NCBI RefSeq assembly: GCF_000013565.1
Contig: NC_007802.1
Location: 3,720,001-3,784,000, forward strand
From: Jannaschia sp. CCS1
GTDB taxonomy: Bacteria; Pseudomonadota; Alphaproteobacteria; Rhodobacterales; Rhodobacteraceae
Reading direction: 5' to 3'
Length of the DNA stretch: 64,000 bases
The position numbers and the translations under genes are program-made. The notes below the pieces were generated by a model. It worked only from the letters and a program-made list of their open reading frames with translations, had not been told where the DNA came from and made no database searches. This document shows positions 48,894 through 58,152 of this stretch, one piece after another (the first letter of the stretch is position 1; every line of letters begins with the position of its first letter).

Positions 48894-51412
48894 TCGCCTG
48901 GCGCATCGCACGGCGCGAGTTGCGGGCGGGCCTACGCGGCGGGCTCAAAGGGTTTCGCGTGTTCCTCGCTTGCCTCGCCCTTGGCGTCGCCGCGATTGCC
49001 GCCGTCGGTTCCGTCCGGGTGTCCATCGAAGAAGGCCTGGCCCGCGAGGGGGCGGTGATTTTGGGCGGCGATGCCGAACTGACGTTCACCTACCGCTTCG
49101 CCGACGAGAATGAGCGCGCCTTCATGGACGACCTGGCCGAGGTCGTGTCGGAGACCGTTGATTTCCGGTCCATGGTTGTGGTGGATCGCACGGAGGTTGA
49201 ACGCGGCCTGACCCAGGTGCGGGGCGTCGACAGCGCCTGGCCGATTTACGGAGAGGTTGGACTGGATCCGCCCATGCCCATCGCGCAGGCCCTGGAGATG
49301 CGCGACCTCCCTGGCGCCGTGATCGCACCTTTGCTGGTGGACCGGCTTGGGCTCGCCGTGGGGGACACGTTCCGCCTTGGAACACAGGCGTTTGAGCTGC
49401 GCGCTTTGCTGGTCGATGAACCTGATGGGGCCTCGTCCGGCTTCGGTCTGGGCCCCCGCACCATCGTGTCGATGGAGGGACTTGAGGAGTCCGGTCTGAT
49501 CCGGACGGGCACGCTCTTTGAAACGCAATACCGCCTGCGCTTGCCCGAAGGCGCAGATCTGGCCGCAGCCGAAACAGCGGCCTCCCCGTTGGAGTTGAAC
49601 GGCGCGCGGTGGCGAGATGCGCGCAACGGTGCGCCCGGCGTGGCAGAGTTCATTGACCGCATCGGCGCATTTCTGGTGCTGGTGGGGCTGGCGGGCCTCG
49701 CGGTTGGAGGCGTCGGCGTTGCGGCAGCGGTGCGCGCCTATCTGGATGGGAAGATCGCAACCATCGCGATCCTGAAAACACTGGGCGCGGAAGGCCGTGT
49801 GATCTTCGCCACCTACTTCATACAGGTGGGCCTCTTGACCGCGTTGGGTGTCGCCATTGGCGTCGCACTTGGCGCGGCAGCCCCCATCGCCTTCGCCCCG
49901 GTGATTGAGGCCAACCTGCCCGTGCCCGTCGCCATCACCGTCTATCCTGCGCCGCTCCTCGAAGCCGCTTGGTACGGCATCCTGACCGCCTTGATCTTCA
50001 CGCTATGGCCGTTGGCGCGCACGTCCAAAGTGCGGGCGGCCGCGCTGTTCCGGGACGCATCCATTGGCGCGACGGGTTGGCCGGGGGCGGGCTATCTGGC
50101 TGTTATCGCTGTGCTTGTCGTCGTCCTTCTGGCCTCAGCCGTCTGGGCATCGGGCATCCCGCGCCTGGCACTGGGGACGGCCGGCGGGCTGCTCCTTGCG
50201 CTGGCACTGCTCGCGGCGTCCAGCTGGGGCGTGCGGGCCATCTGCCGACGTCTGGCGCGGCGGGTTCGCGGCCGCCCCGCCCTGCGCGCGGCCTTGGGGG
50301 CTGTCGGCGGGCCGGGGTCCGAGGCCGGATCGGTTGTCTTGTCCCTTGGTCTGGGCCTCGCCGTTCTCGCTGCCGTGGGGCAGATCGACACCAACCTGCG
50401 CAGCGCCATCCAACGGGACCTGCCCGACGTCGCCCCCAGCTATTTTTTCGTGGATATTCAACCGGATCAGTTGCGACCCTTCCTCGACCGGGTGAACAAC
50501 GACCCCCAGGTCAGCCGGGTCGACACCGCCCCGATGTTGCGCGGCGTCATCACGCAGATCAACGGGATCAGCGCGCAGGACGTCGCGGGCGATCATTGGG
50601 TTTTGCAAGGCGATCGGGGTGTGACGTATATGGCCGGATCGCCCCCGGCAGAGGAGATCACGGCAGGTGACTGGTGGCCGGGTGACTATACCGGTCCGCC
50701 ACTTATCGCGTTCGCGGCCGAGGAAGCGGCAGAGATCGGGATCGGTTTGGGTGATGAGATCACGATCAACATTTTGGGCCGGGATATCACGGCAACCATC
50801 GCCGCGTTGCGGGATGTTTCGTTTGAAAACGCAGGGATAGGTTTTATCGTGACGATGAACGCCGCCGCACTTTCTGGCGCGCCGCACACCCATATTGCCA
50901 CCGTTTACGCCGAAGAAGCCGCGGAGGCGCAGATCCTGCGCGACGTGGCCAGTGACGCCCCCAACGTGACCGCAATCCGGGTCCGCGATGCGCTGGACCG
51001 CGTGGCCGAAGCGCTGCGCGGCATCGCGCGGGCCACGTCTTACGCCGCGCTGGCCACTCTGCTGACCGGTTTTGTCGTGCTGATCGGGGCGGCGGCAGCG
51101 GGCGAGCGGGGGCGCGTGTTTGAGGCGGCCGTCCTGAGAACGCTCGGGGCCTCTCGCGGGGTCGTTCTGACGAGTTTTGCCATACGCGCCAGCCTGTTGG
51201 GGGCTGCGGCGGGCCTTGTGGCCATTGCCACCGGGGCGCTTGGCGGGTGGGCTGTGATGACCTTCGTGATGGACACGGACTACGCGTTTGAGCCCGTCTC
51301 AGCCGTCGCAATCGTTCTGGGCGGCGCCGGGGCCACGCTGTTGGCGGGTCTTGCCTTTGCCTGGCGACCCCTCGCCACTCGCCCGGCCCAGGTTTTGCGG
51401 GCGCAAAGCTAG
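48890..51412 (+). CDS. ybbP: ABC transporter permease, YbbP/FtsX type
   Basis: An 840-residue permease with about ten TM helices and two FtsX domains (about 250-385 and 705-835), with long periplasmic domains between TM1 and TM2 and after the central helices. The segments AVRAYLDGKIATIAILKTLGAEGRVIF and AAAGERGRVFEAAVLRTLGASRG are the paired coupling-helix regions of the two halves. It starts in overlap with ybbA and is full length for YbbP. Confidence 0.92.
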   Translation: MIAWRIARRELRAGLRGGLKGFRVFLACLALGVAAIAAVGSVRVSIEEGLAREGAVILGGDAELTFTYRFADENERAFMDDLAEVVSETVDFRSMVVVDRTEVERGLTQVRGVDSAWPIYGEVGLDPPMPIAQALEMRDLPGAVIAPLLVDRLGLAVGDTFRLGTQAFELRALLVDEPDGASSGFGLGPRTIVSMEGLEESGLIRTGTLFETQYRLRLPEGADLAAAETAASPLELNGARWRDARNGAPGVAEFIDRIGAFLVLVGLAGLAVGGVGVAAAVRAYLDGKIATIAILKTLGAEGRVIFATYFIQVGLLTALGVAIGVALGAAAPIAFAPVIEANLPVPVAITVYPAPLLEAAWYGILTALIFTLWPLARTSKVRAAALFRDASIGATGWPGAGYLAVIAVLVVVLLASAVWASGIPRLALGTAGGLLLALALLAASSWGVRAICRRLARRVRGRPALRAALGAVGGPGSEAGSVVLSLGLGLAVLAAVGQIDTNLRSAIQRDLPDVAPSYFFVDIQPDQLRPFLDRVNNDPQVSRVDTAPMLRGVITQINGISAQDVAGDHWVLQGDRGVTYMAGSPPAEEITAGDWWPGDYTGPPLIAFAAEEAAEIGIGLGDEITINILGRDITATIAALRDVSFENAGIGFIVTMNAAALSGAPHTHIATVYAEEAAEAQILRDVASDAPNVTAIRVRDALDRVAEALRGIARATSYAALATLLTGFVVLIGAAAAGERGRVFEAAVLRTLGASRGVVLTSFAIRASLLGAAAGLVAIATGALGGWAVMTFVMDTDYAFEPVSAVAIVLGGAGATLLAGLAFAWRPLATRPAQVLRAQS

Positions 51413-51468
51413 CGATTTGCCTGCCTTTTCCCTTGCCAAATCGCGCGCGAATGCGCACCTGTGAGCGC

Positions 51469-52278
51469 ATGTTGAAGGCGATGCGATCCATTCTGGGGCG
51501 AAAGACGCGGGCGGCGACGCCCAGGGCGGTCGCGACGTCTGACACACAAGATATGCCGTTGCCCCGGCGGCAGACCTACATCATAGGCGATATCCACGGG
51601 CGTGCCGACCTGTTGGAGCTGATGCTGGAGCTGATCGACGCCCATATTGGCGGCACCAGCGCAGAGCATCCGATGTTGGTCTTCGTCGGCGATTACATCG
51701 ATTTTGGGCCGGACTCGGCTGTGGTTCTGGCGCGGATGCGCGAGTTGCAGGAGAGTTTCCCCAACAATGTCAGATGCTTGATGGGAAGCCATGAGCGGAT
51801 GATGCTCGACTTCCTGGCCGATCCTGCCACACGTGGGCCTCGGTGGCTGCGTTCCGGCGCGGTGGAGACCCTGCGGTCTTTCGGGGTGCCAACGGCGGAT
51901 CTGGAAACCAGCCTCGAGTTTGATGCCTTCCCCAAAGCCGCCCACACCCTGCGCCGGCGGCTGCCATCTGACACGTTGAAATGGCTGGAAAATCTGCCAC
52001 TTAGCTGGTCTTCGGGCAATCTGTGGGCGGTCCATGCCGGGGCGGATCCGGGCCACGATATGGACGATCAATCGGCGCGTGTGCTGCTGTGGGGGCACCC
52101 GGAATTTGATGGCGGTCCCCGCGACGACGACGTCTGGATCGCCCATGGCCACACCGAAGTCGAAACGCCCAAAGTGACCGAGGCGCGGATCGCCACGGAT
52201 ACGGGCGCCTGGCACACGGGCCGCCTGACGGCCTGCGCGGTGCGGCCCGATGGGCGGTACGATTTCCTTCAGACCTGA
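51469..52278 (+). CDS. Metallophosphoesterase (Ser/Thr phosphatase-like, PPP family)
   Basis: A 269-residue calcineurin-like phosphoesterase. Metal-binding motifs are IIGDIHGRADLL (38-49), VGDYIDFGPDS, where most homologues have GDYVDRG, and GSHERMM, where GNHE is usual; IAHGHTEVE supplies the distal histidine. The changed motifs leave most metal ligands (D, H, H) but replace the Asn of GNHE by Ser, which could lower or alter activity. Targets unknown. ATG 51469 is a compromise start; ATG 51451 and 51481 and TTG 51433 are also in frame. It ends in a hairpin shared with the convergent mrp operon. Confidence 0.82.
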   Translation: MLKAMRSILGRKTRAATPRAVATSDTQDMPLPRRQTYIIGDIHGRADLLELMLELIDAHIGGTSAEHPMLVFVGDYIDFGPDSAVVLARMRELQESFPNNVRCLMGSHERMMLDFLADPATRGPRWLRSGAVETLRSFGVPTADLETSLEFDAFPKAAHTLRRRLPSDTLKWLENLPLSWSSGNLWAVHAGADPGHDMDDQSARVLLWGHPEFDGGPRDDDVWIAHGHTEVETPKVTEARIATDTGAWHTGRLTACAVRPDGRYDFLQT

Positions 52279-52296
52279 GGGCGAAATCGCCTCAGG
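52274..52296. terminator. Hairpin between convergent phosphoesterase and mrpG genes
   Basis: CCTGAGGGCGA (52274-52284) pairs with TCGCCTCAGG (52287-52296) with one bulged G and a very short loop. It includes the phosphoesterase stop codon. Just after it is a direct repeat TATATCAAT at 52300-52308 and 52311-52319. It probably serves both converging transcripts, but T-runs are lacking. Confidence 0.5.
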
Positions 52297-52332
52297 GGGT
52301 ATATCAATACTATATCAATTTCTGAAACGTGG

Positions 52333-52665
52333 CTAACGCGACAGCTTCTCTTGCGCCCCGTCTTCGATCTTCGTGTTCCAAAGCGGCACTCCGGCACGGA
52401 ACGCGGCCCGACCGATCATATGGGCGGCGACCGGGGCCGTGATCAGCAGGAAGAGGATCGTCGCCACGGCGCGCGTGATCGTGGTGATGTCGCCGAAGGA
52501 CACGGCCACGGCGATCAAGATCAGACCCGCCCCCAATGTCCCGGCCTTGGTGGAGGCATGCATGCGGATCAGCACATCGGGCAGGCGCAACACGCCGAGG
52601 CCAGCCACAAAGCAGAAGAAGCCGCCCAGAATGATCAGCCCGGCGATGACATATTCGACGATCAT
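52333..52665 (-). CDS. mrpG: Mrp antiporter subunit G
   Basis: A 110-residue protein with three TM helices, the MrpG/MnhG subunit of the multisubunit cation/proton antiporter. FFCFVAGLGVLRLPDVLIRMHASTKAGTLGAG is the subunit's hallmark. ATG 52665 overlaps the mrpF stop by 4 bp. Last gene of mrpABCDEFG. Confidence 0.95.
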   Translation of the reverse strand: MIVEYVIAGLIILGGFFCFVAGLGVLRLPDVLIRMHASTKAGTLGAGLILIAVAVSFGDITTITRAVATILFLLITAPVAAHMIGRAAFRAGVPLWNTKIEDGAQEKLSR

Positions 52666-52985
52666 GGCGCGTCCTCCCTGCGGATGGATTGTTTCGGCGG
52701 CGTCGGGTCCGAGCGGCGGTGGCTGCGGTCCACGAAGCGGGCCAGCGCCACGGTGGCCAGAAAACCGATGATCGCCACGACAATCGCCACATCGACAAAG
52801 GCCGTATCCCCCGCCAGCATGGCGTAGAGGCCACAAAAACTGACGATGAGGACGGTCATCATGTCCAGCGCGACGATACGGTCGGGCAGCGACGGGCCTC
52901 TGACGAGACGGATGAAGCCGCCGACAACACCCAGCATCACGAGGATGAACGAGATGTCGATGGCGATGGACAGAACCGGGCTCAT
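52662..52985 (-). CDS. mrpF: Mrp antiporter subunit F
   Basis: A 107-residue subunit with three TM helices; VRGPSLPDRIVALDMMTVLIV is the conserved MrpF/MnhF region. The C-terminal tail is basic, then hydrophilic. ATGA overlap with both neighbours (mrpE upstream, mrpG downstream) indicates coupled translation. Confidence 0.94.
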   Translation of the reverse strand: MSPVLSIAIDISFILVMLGVVGGFIRLVRGPSLPDRIVALDMMTVLIVSFCGLYAMLAGDTAFVDVAIVVAIIGFLATVALARFVDRSHRRSDPTPPKQSIRREDAP

Positions 52986-53458
52986 TCCATGGCCTCCTTC
53001 ACGCGCATCTCCACGCCATTCTTGATCGAGGCGCGGATGGCATCGGGATCATCGGCGAACATCGCGTGGATGTAGAGTGTCCTGCAATCCTCGGTCACGT
53101 CCAGCGACAGGGTGCCGGGGGTCAGCGAAATGTAATTGGTCAGGACCAGCAGCGACATCTCGCGATGGGTGTCGAGGGGCACCGCGATGATCCCGGGGCG
53201 GGAGCGGTGCTGCGGTGTCAGCACGTCCCCCACGACCTGGATCGAGCCTTCGACCAATTCCCACAGAAACGCGAGGATCAGCTTCACCCAGCTCGTGGCG
53301 CGGGTGAAGTAGCGCTCACACCCCGGATAGAGCGGCCGCGTGACGAACAGCGCGGCAGAGCCCAGCGCGAACCCGATCAGAATATTCGGCAGGGTAATGT
53401 CGCCGGTCAGGGCGGCCCAGGCGATGGCCAGCGCGACGTTGAGGGCAAATATATTCAT
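52982..53458 (-). CDS. mrpE: Mrp antiporter subunit E
   Basis: A 158-residue subunit. MNIFALNVALAIAWAALTGDITLPNILIGFALG opens the family; TNYISLTPGTLSLDVTEDCRTLYIHAM is its conserved cytosolic part. Two N-terminal TM helices. Overlaps mrpD and mrpF by 4 bp each. Confidence 0.94.
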   Translation of the reverse strand: MNIFALNVALAIAWAALTGDITLPNILIGFALGSAALFVTRPLYPGCERYFTRATSWVKLILAFLWELVEGSIQVVGDVLTPQHRSRPGIIAVPLDTHREMSLLVLTNYISLTPGTLSLDVTEDCRTLYIHAMFADDPDAIRASIKNGVEMRVKEAME

Positions 53459-54957
53459 CCGTTCGCACCTCCCAATACGGCATCAATGTAGGATTGCGGG
53501 TTCAGCAATTGATCCGCGGCCCGCTCGGCAAAGATCACGAACGGCTCCGGAAAGAGACCGATGATACAGGTCAGCAGCGCCAGCGCCGCGATGGGCACCA
53601 GAAGCGCCGCGCGATCCTTGGCGGGCAGCGTGGACAGCTTCGGCTCCAACCCCGCCGGGTGCGGTTTCCAGAAGGCATTCCCCCAGATTTTCGTCATCGA
53701 GTAGATGGTCAGCAAACCCACGGCGAGCGCGATGCCTGCGATGACATATCCACCGCCTTCAAGGGCGGCCTTGACCAGAATGAACTTCGCCCAAAACCCG
53801 GACAAAGGCGGGAAACCTGCAAGGGAAAACGCGGGGATAAGGAAAAGGAGCGCCAACAAGGGCGCGGTTTTGTAAAGTCCGCCGATCTGGTTCAACTCGG
53901 TCGAGCCCGCAATGCGCCGCGCAACCCCCGCCACGAGGAACAGGTTCGCTTTCACGATGATATGGTGGACCAGATAGAAGACCGCGCCCACTATGGCGAG
54001 CGGGGTGAACAGCGCCAGACCAAGGATCATGTAACCGATCTGGGACACGATGTGGAATGACAGGATGCGACGGAAATCGTTCATCGCCGCCGCGCCCAGG
54101 ACGCCCGTCACCATGGTGAACCCCGCGACCCACAGAAGGATCGTGTGGGTGTAGGCAATGTCGGTCGTGAAGACGAGCGTGAACATCCGCATCAGGGAAT
54201 AGACGCCGACTTTGGTCAGCAGGCCTGCGAAGATCGCGGAGACGGAAATGGCGGGCGTGTGGTAGCTGGCGGGCAGCCAGAAGAACAGCGGGAAGACCGC
54301 CGCTTTCACTCCGAAGGCCACCATGAACATCATCGCCACGACGACAAGGAGGCCGGGATTCTCAACCTCCTGCACCGCTGTGTGTAAATCCGCCATGTTG
54401 AGCGTTCCGGTCATGCCATAGAGCAGGCCGATGCCCGACAGGAACATGACCGTGGAGACGAGGTTGAGGGTGACGTATTTGATGCCGCCATCCAGCTGTT
54501 GCCGGTTGCCGCCAATGACCAGAAGACCGAACGACGAGATCAACATGACCTCAAACCAGACGTAGAGGTTGAAGAGGTCACCCGTCAGGAAGGCGCCACA
54601 AACGCCCGCCAGAAGCACCTGATAGAGGGCGTGGTAGCCGAGCTTTTCCTTCCGCTCCTCGATATCGGCCAGCGCGTAGATGGCGATGGCGAGACCCGTG
54701 ATGCCGGTGATCACCACCATGACGGCAGACAGCAGATCGGCCACCAGCGTGATGCCGAAGGGCGCGGGCCATGCACCCATCTGTGCGGCCACAACGCCCT
54801 GGTCCCAGACCTCCACCATCAGGATGATCGACGCGATCAGCAGCGCGGCGGAGCCCAGAACCGACAGCCAGCGCCCCTCCGGCCCATGGCGGAAGAGGAA
54901 GGCCAGCACGGCGGTGGCGAAGGGGATGATGATCGGGGCGGCGAGGATCCAGCTCAT
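53455..54957 (-). CDS. mrpD: Mrp antiporter subunit D
   Basis: A 500-residue NuoM/NuoN-like proton-pumping subunit with about 14 TM helices. LYVWFEVMLISSFGLLV contains the conserved TM5 Glu, and the TM7/TM8 region has the lysine-bearing VKAAVFPLFFWLPASYHTPAISVSAIFAGLLTKVGVYSL segment. It pairs functionally with MrpA. 4-bp overlaps with mrpC and mrpE. Confidence 0.95.
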   Translation of the reverse strand: MSWILAAPIIIPFATAVLAFLFRHGPEGRWLSVLGSAALLIASIILMVEVWDQGVVAAQMGAWPAPFGITLVADLLSAVMVVITGITGLAIAIYALADIEERKEKLGYHALYQVLLAGVCGAFLTGDLFNLYVWFEVMLISSFGLLVIGGNRQQLDGGIKYVTLNLVSTVMFLSGIGLLYGMTGTLNMADLHTAVQEVENPGLLVVVAMMFMVAFGVKAAVFPLFFWLPASYHTPAISVSAIFAGLLTKVGVYSLMRMFTLVFTTDIAYTHTILLWVAGFTMVTGVLGAAAMNDFRRILSFHIVSQIGYMILGLALFTPLAIVGAVFYLVHHIIVKANLFLVAGVARRIAGSTELNQIGGLYKTAPLLALLFLIPAFSLAGFPPLSGFWAKFILVKAALEGGGYVIAGIALAVGLLTIYSMTKIWGNAFWKPHPAGLEPKLSTLPAKDRAALLVPIAALALLTCIIGLFPEPFVIFAERAADQLLNPQSYIDAVLGGANG

Positions 54958-55385
54958 TGATCCGCCCCCCGGGTCGCTGCATCGCGGGCGATGTATTGCT
55001 TTTCAGCCACGGCTTTCGCGTCCGACGGTGTGTCTTCCACCGGCTCGGCCAGACGCATTTCGTCAGAATTCAGCGTGCCAAGGTTCTGATAGGCGCGGTA
55101 GACCAGCGTCAGGGCGAAGGCAAAAAGACCAAAGCCGATGACGATGGCTGTCAGGACCAACGCTTGCGGCAGAGCATTGGCCACGCCGTCCACCGGCACC
55201 TGTGATCCATAGGGGATCAAGGGCGGGGATTCCGGCGTCAGCCGACCCGAGACGAAGATCGTCAGGTTGGCGGCATTCGACAGCAGGATCAGCCCGAACA
55301 GGAAGCGCAACACATTGCGCGCCAGCATAAGATGCACGGCGGCGGCGGCGAGCACGCCCACCATAATCGCGACGAGAAGTTCCAT
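54954..55385 (-). CDS. mrpC: Mrp antiporter subunit C
   Basis: A 143-residue NuoK-like subunit: three TM helices with LARNVLRFLFGLILLSNAANLTIFVSG and DGVANALPQALVLTAIVIGFGLFAFALTL, the usual MrpC motifs. A hydrophilic C-terminal tail (about 30 residues) follows. The ATG overlaps the last base of the mrpB stop. Confidence 0.94.
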   Translation of the reverse strand: MELLVAIMVGVLAAAAVHLMLARNVLRFLFGLILLSNAANLTIFVSGRLTPESPPLIPYGSQVPVDGVANALPQALVLTAIVIGFGLFAFALTLVYRAYQNLGTLNSDEMRLAEPVEDTPSDAKAVAEKQYIARDAATRGADQ

Positions 55386-55807
55386 CAGACTTCATCCTCC
55401 AGCGCGAGGACAAGGGTGAGGATCGAGCCGAAGACCACGAGGTACACTCCGATATCGAAGAAAAGGACGGTGGAGATCGGGATGTAATCTCCGCTGGCGC
55501 GATCGCCGATGAACCACCATTGGCCCTCAAAGAACGCATCGCCGAAGAAAACTGCGTAAACACCCGCGGCCAGCGCGATGCCGAGGCCGATCATGGCGAT
55601 GTTCTGCGGTTCATATTTCAGCGCCCCACGTGTGGCCTCGGAGCCTTGGGCAATGGCGTAGAGGATGAAGCCGGTCGATCCGATCAGCCCGCCGATGAAG
55701 CCACCACCCGGCAGGTTGTGACCACGCAACAGCATGTAGATCGAGAACAGCAGCAGCAGTGCCGTGAGCAGCCGTGTGGCGGCGTTGAGGATGATGGAGT
55801 TCATCAT
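55385..55807 (-). CDS. mrpB: Mrp antiporter subunit B
   Basis: A 140-residue subunit with four TM helices; ATRLLTALLLLFSIYMLLRGHNLPGGGFIGGLI is the conserved MrpB segment. The subunit is separate from MrpA here, unlike the fused PhaAB form of rhizobia. It overlaps mrpA by 4 bp and mrpC by 1 bp. Confidence 0.94.
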   Translation of the reverse strand: MMNSIILNAATRLLTALLLLFSIYMLLRGHNLPGGGFIGGLIGSTGFILYAIAQGSEATRGALKYEPQNIAMIGLGIALAAGVYAVFFGDAFFEGQWWFIGDRASGDYIPISTVLFFDIGVYLVVFGSILTLVLALEDEV

Positions 55808-58152
55808 GCCCGGTCCTCCGGCTTGGAGGAGGAGACGTCGGATGTGACGACAATCTGCGGCTCACCGTCTTCCCGGATCGTGCCGTAGCGCGTGCCGCGC
55901 AAAAGAGCGTAGGCCGAGAGCGCAGCCACCACGACAACGGCGATCTCACCGAACGTATCAAGGGCGCGGAAGTCCACGAGGATGACGTTGACGATATTGC
56001 TGCCAAAGGCCTCGGGCCAGGATGTCTCGTTGAAATATTCGGTCAGGCGCAGGTCAAAGTCCCCCTGCAAGACGGCCACCAGCACCAGCGTGGTCAGCAC
56101 GCCAACGCTGACGGCCAGCGCGGCATGGACCGGGCGATGCGGCTCATCTGTGCGGGTCGAGAGATGCGGCAACTTCAACATCGCAACCGCCACAAGGACA
56201 ACGATCAGCGTCTCCACCAGAAGCTGGGTGATCGCCACGTCGGGGGCGGAGAACATGATGAAGATCAGCGCCACGCCGATGCCCACGACCCCAAGTGCCG
56301 CAATGGCGGTCATGCGCGATTGGGTCAGCGCGGTCAGCAGCGCGCCTGCGGTGATGAACAGCAGAACCGCCCAGTGTTTGAACAACAGATCGTCAAGCTC
56401 TGCCGCGACATCCACGCGGAAGTTCAGCGCGTCCTGGATGTAGAGCGTGGCCCCGATCACCCCGGCGAAGGTGGCGAAGGTGATGAAGATGTAGCGCTGC
56501 AAGACGCCCGATTGCAGGTGGCGCGTCTGCCAGGCGGCGAGCGCCTTGAGGCCGTCCAGCGTGCGGTCCCAACCGGGGTCGAACTTGATGGGATTGGCCG
56601 AGAAAACCGCGGCGAGCAGGTCGCGGATGCGGCCGTGGAGCAGGTAGAGGATGAAGCCGACACCGAAGGTGACGAGCGACAGGATGAAGGCGTCATTGAC
56701 CTCCCGGAACAGATAAAGATCTACCGACACGTCGCTGCCGTAGACCGCGTCCGTCGCAGGGCCGACCAGCCAAACCTCCGGGATGTCAGCAAAGATACCG
56801 AAGTAAAGCGACAGAGCGCCGAGGATAATCGGGCCAAGCCACATGGAGATTGGGCCTTCCGTCGTGTCCTTGAACCGATCCGGCAGGCGGCCCAGGAACG
56901 GGCGCGCCACAGAAATGCCTGCGGCCACGAACATCAGCACAGAGGCCGCGAAGATCGTGCCGATGATCCACAGGCCCGCCGTGTCGATCTCAAGTCCCGC
57001 CTTGTAGAGGAATTCCTTGCCGATAAAGCCCACGAAGGGCGGGATACCGGCCATGGAAATCGCGGCCAACGCGCCTGCGAAGAAGGTGATCGGCATCTTG
57101 CGCGCAAGGCCGCGCAGGTGTGCGACCTCCCGCGTGCCGGTCTGGTTGTCAACGATGCCGATCATCAGGAAGAGCGCGGCCTTATAAAGCGAATGGACCA
57201 CCAGGAACAGCATCGCCGCCTTGATCGCATCGCTGCTACCTGCGCCAATGAACAGCGTCAGCGCGCCAAGCGCCATGAGGGTCGTGTAGGCCAGCACCTG
57301 TTTGATGTCGGTCTGGCGGATGGCAAGCACGGACGCGAAAACGGTCGTGAACCCGCCCGCGATGACCAATGCCCAGAACCATGGCTCCGTCCCGCCAAGG
57401 GTCGGGTTCATCCGCGCCATCAGGTAGACGCCGCCCTTCACCATCGTCGCCGAATGCAGGTAGGCCGAAACGGGCGTGGGCGCGGCCATAGCGTTGGGCA
57501 ACCAGAAGTGGAACGGGAATTGCGCGGATTTGGTGAAGGCCCCCGCGAGGAACAGGATCAGGATCGGGATGTAGAGATCATGCTGGCGGATCGCGTCGCC
57601 CATGCCGCGGATCTCGGTCAGGGAATAGGTGCCCGCCGCAGCGCCCAGAAGGATCATCCCCGCCAGAAGCGCCAGACCACCTGTGCCGGTCACGAGTAGC
57701 GCCTGCAACGCCGACCGACGCGACTTCGCACTGTCAGACGTGAAGCCGATCAGCAGGTAGGAGGAGATGGTCGTCACCTCCCAAAACACGAAAAGCGCGA
57801 TCAGGTTATCGGCCAGCACCAGACCCAGCATGCCGACCATGAAGGTCAGCAGGTACAGGACAAAGCGCGGATATTCCGGGTGATTGCCCAGATACCGCGT
57901 AGAATAGAGCGTCACAAGAGTGCCGATGCCGGTGATCAAAAGCGCGAAGGTCAGGGACAGACCGTCGATCAGCATTTCCAACCGGACATCCATCGACGGG
58001 ACCCAGTCGATCCCGATCAGCGGCGTCTCACCGGCGGCGACGGCTGGCAGGAACTGCGCAAACCACAAAAACAAGGCCGCCGGGACCACGACGGACATCC
58101 ATCCAGCCGGACCACCTGCGACCCGTGGCACCTCTGCCCCGCCTGTTGCCAC
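55804..58152 (-). CDS. mrpA: Mrp antiporter subunit A
   Basis: A 782-residue subunit with about 20 TM helices, first gene of the seven-gene mrp operon. The NuoL-like core has LIALFVFWEVTTISSYLLIGF (conserved Glu) and AFTKSAQFPFHFWLPNAMAAPTPVSAYLHSATMVKGGVYL (conserved Lys and the MAAPTPVSAYLHSA signature). The C-terminal extension with FSAPDVAITQLLVETLIVVLVAV is specific to MrpA. The complex exchanges cytoplasmic Na+ (or K+) for protons and supports alkaline and salt tolerance. Confidence 0.96.
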   Translation of the reverse strand: MATGGAEVPRVAGGPAGWMSVVVPAALFLWFAQFLPAVAAGETPLIGIDWVPSMDVRLEMLIDGLSLTFALLITGIGTLVTLYSTRYLGNHPEYPRFVLYLLTFMVGMLGLVLADNLIALFVFWEVTTISSYLLIGFTSDSAKSRRSALQALLVTGTGGLALLAGMILLGAAAGTYSLTEIRGMGDAIRQHDLYIPILILFLAGAFTKSAQFPFHFWLPNAMAAPTPVSAYLHSATMVKGGVYLMARMNPTLGGTEPWFWALVIAGGFTTVFASVLAIRQTDIKQVLAYTTLMALGALTLFIGAGSSDAIKAAMLFLVVHSLYKAALFLMIGIVDNQTGTREVAHLRGLARKMPITFFAGALAAISMAGIPPFVGFIGKEFLYKAGLEIDTAGLWIIGTIFAASVLMFVAAGISVARPFLGRLPDRFKDTTEGPISMWLGPIILGALSLYFGIFADIPEVWLVGPATDAVYGSDVSVDLYLFREVNDAFILSLVTFGVGFILYLLHGRIRDLLAAVFSANPIKFDPGWDRTLDGLKALAAWQTRHLQSGVLQRYIFITFATFAGVIGATLYIQDALNFRVDVAAELDDLLFKHWAVLLFITAGALLTALTQSRMTAIAALGVVGIGVALIFIMFSAPDVAITQLLVETLIVVLVAVAMLKLPHLSTRTDEPHRPVHAALAVSVGVLTTLVLVAVLQGDFDLRLTEYFNETSWPEAFGSNIVNVILVDFRALDTFGEIAVVVVAALSAYALLRGTRYGTIREDGEPQIVVTSDVSSSKPEDRA

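Noticed and set aside
56125-57699. A 524-codon open frame on the plus strand
   Set aside because: It is antisense to mrpA, has an extreme Arg/His/Gln-rich composition and no domain.
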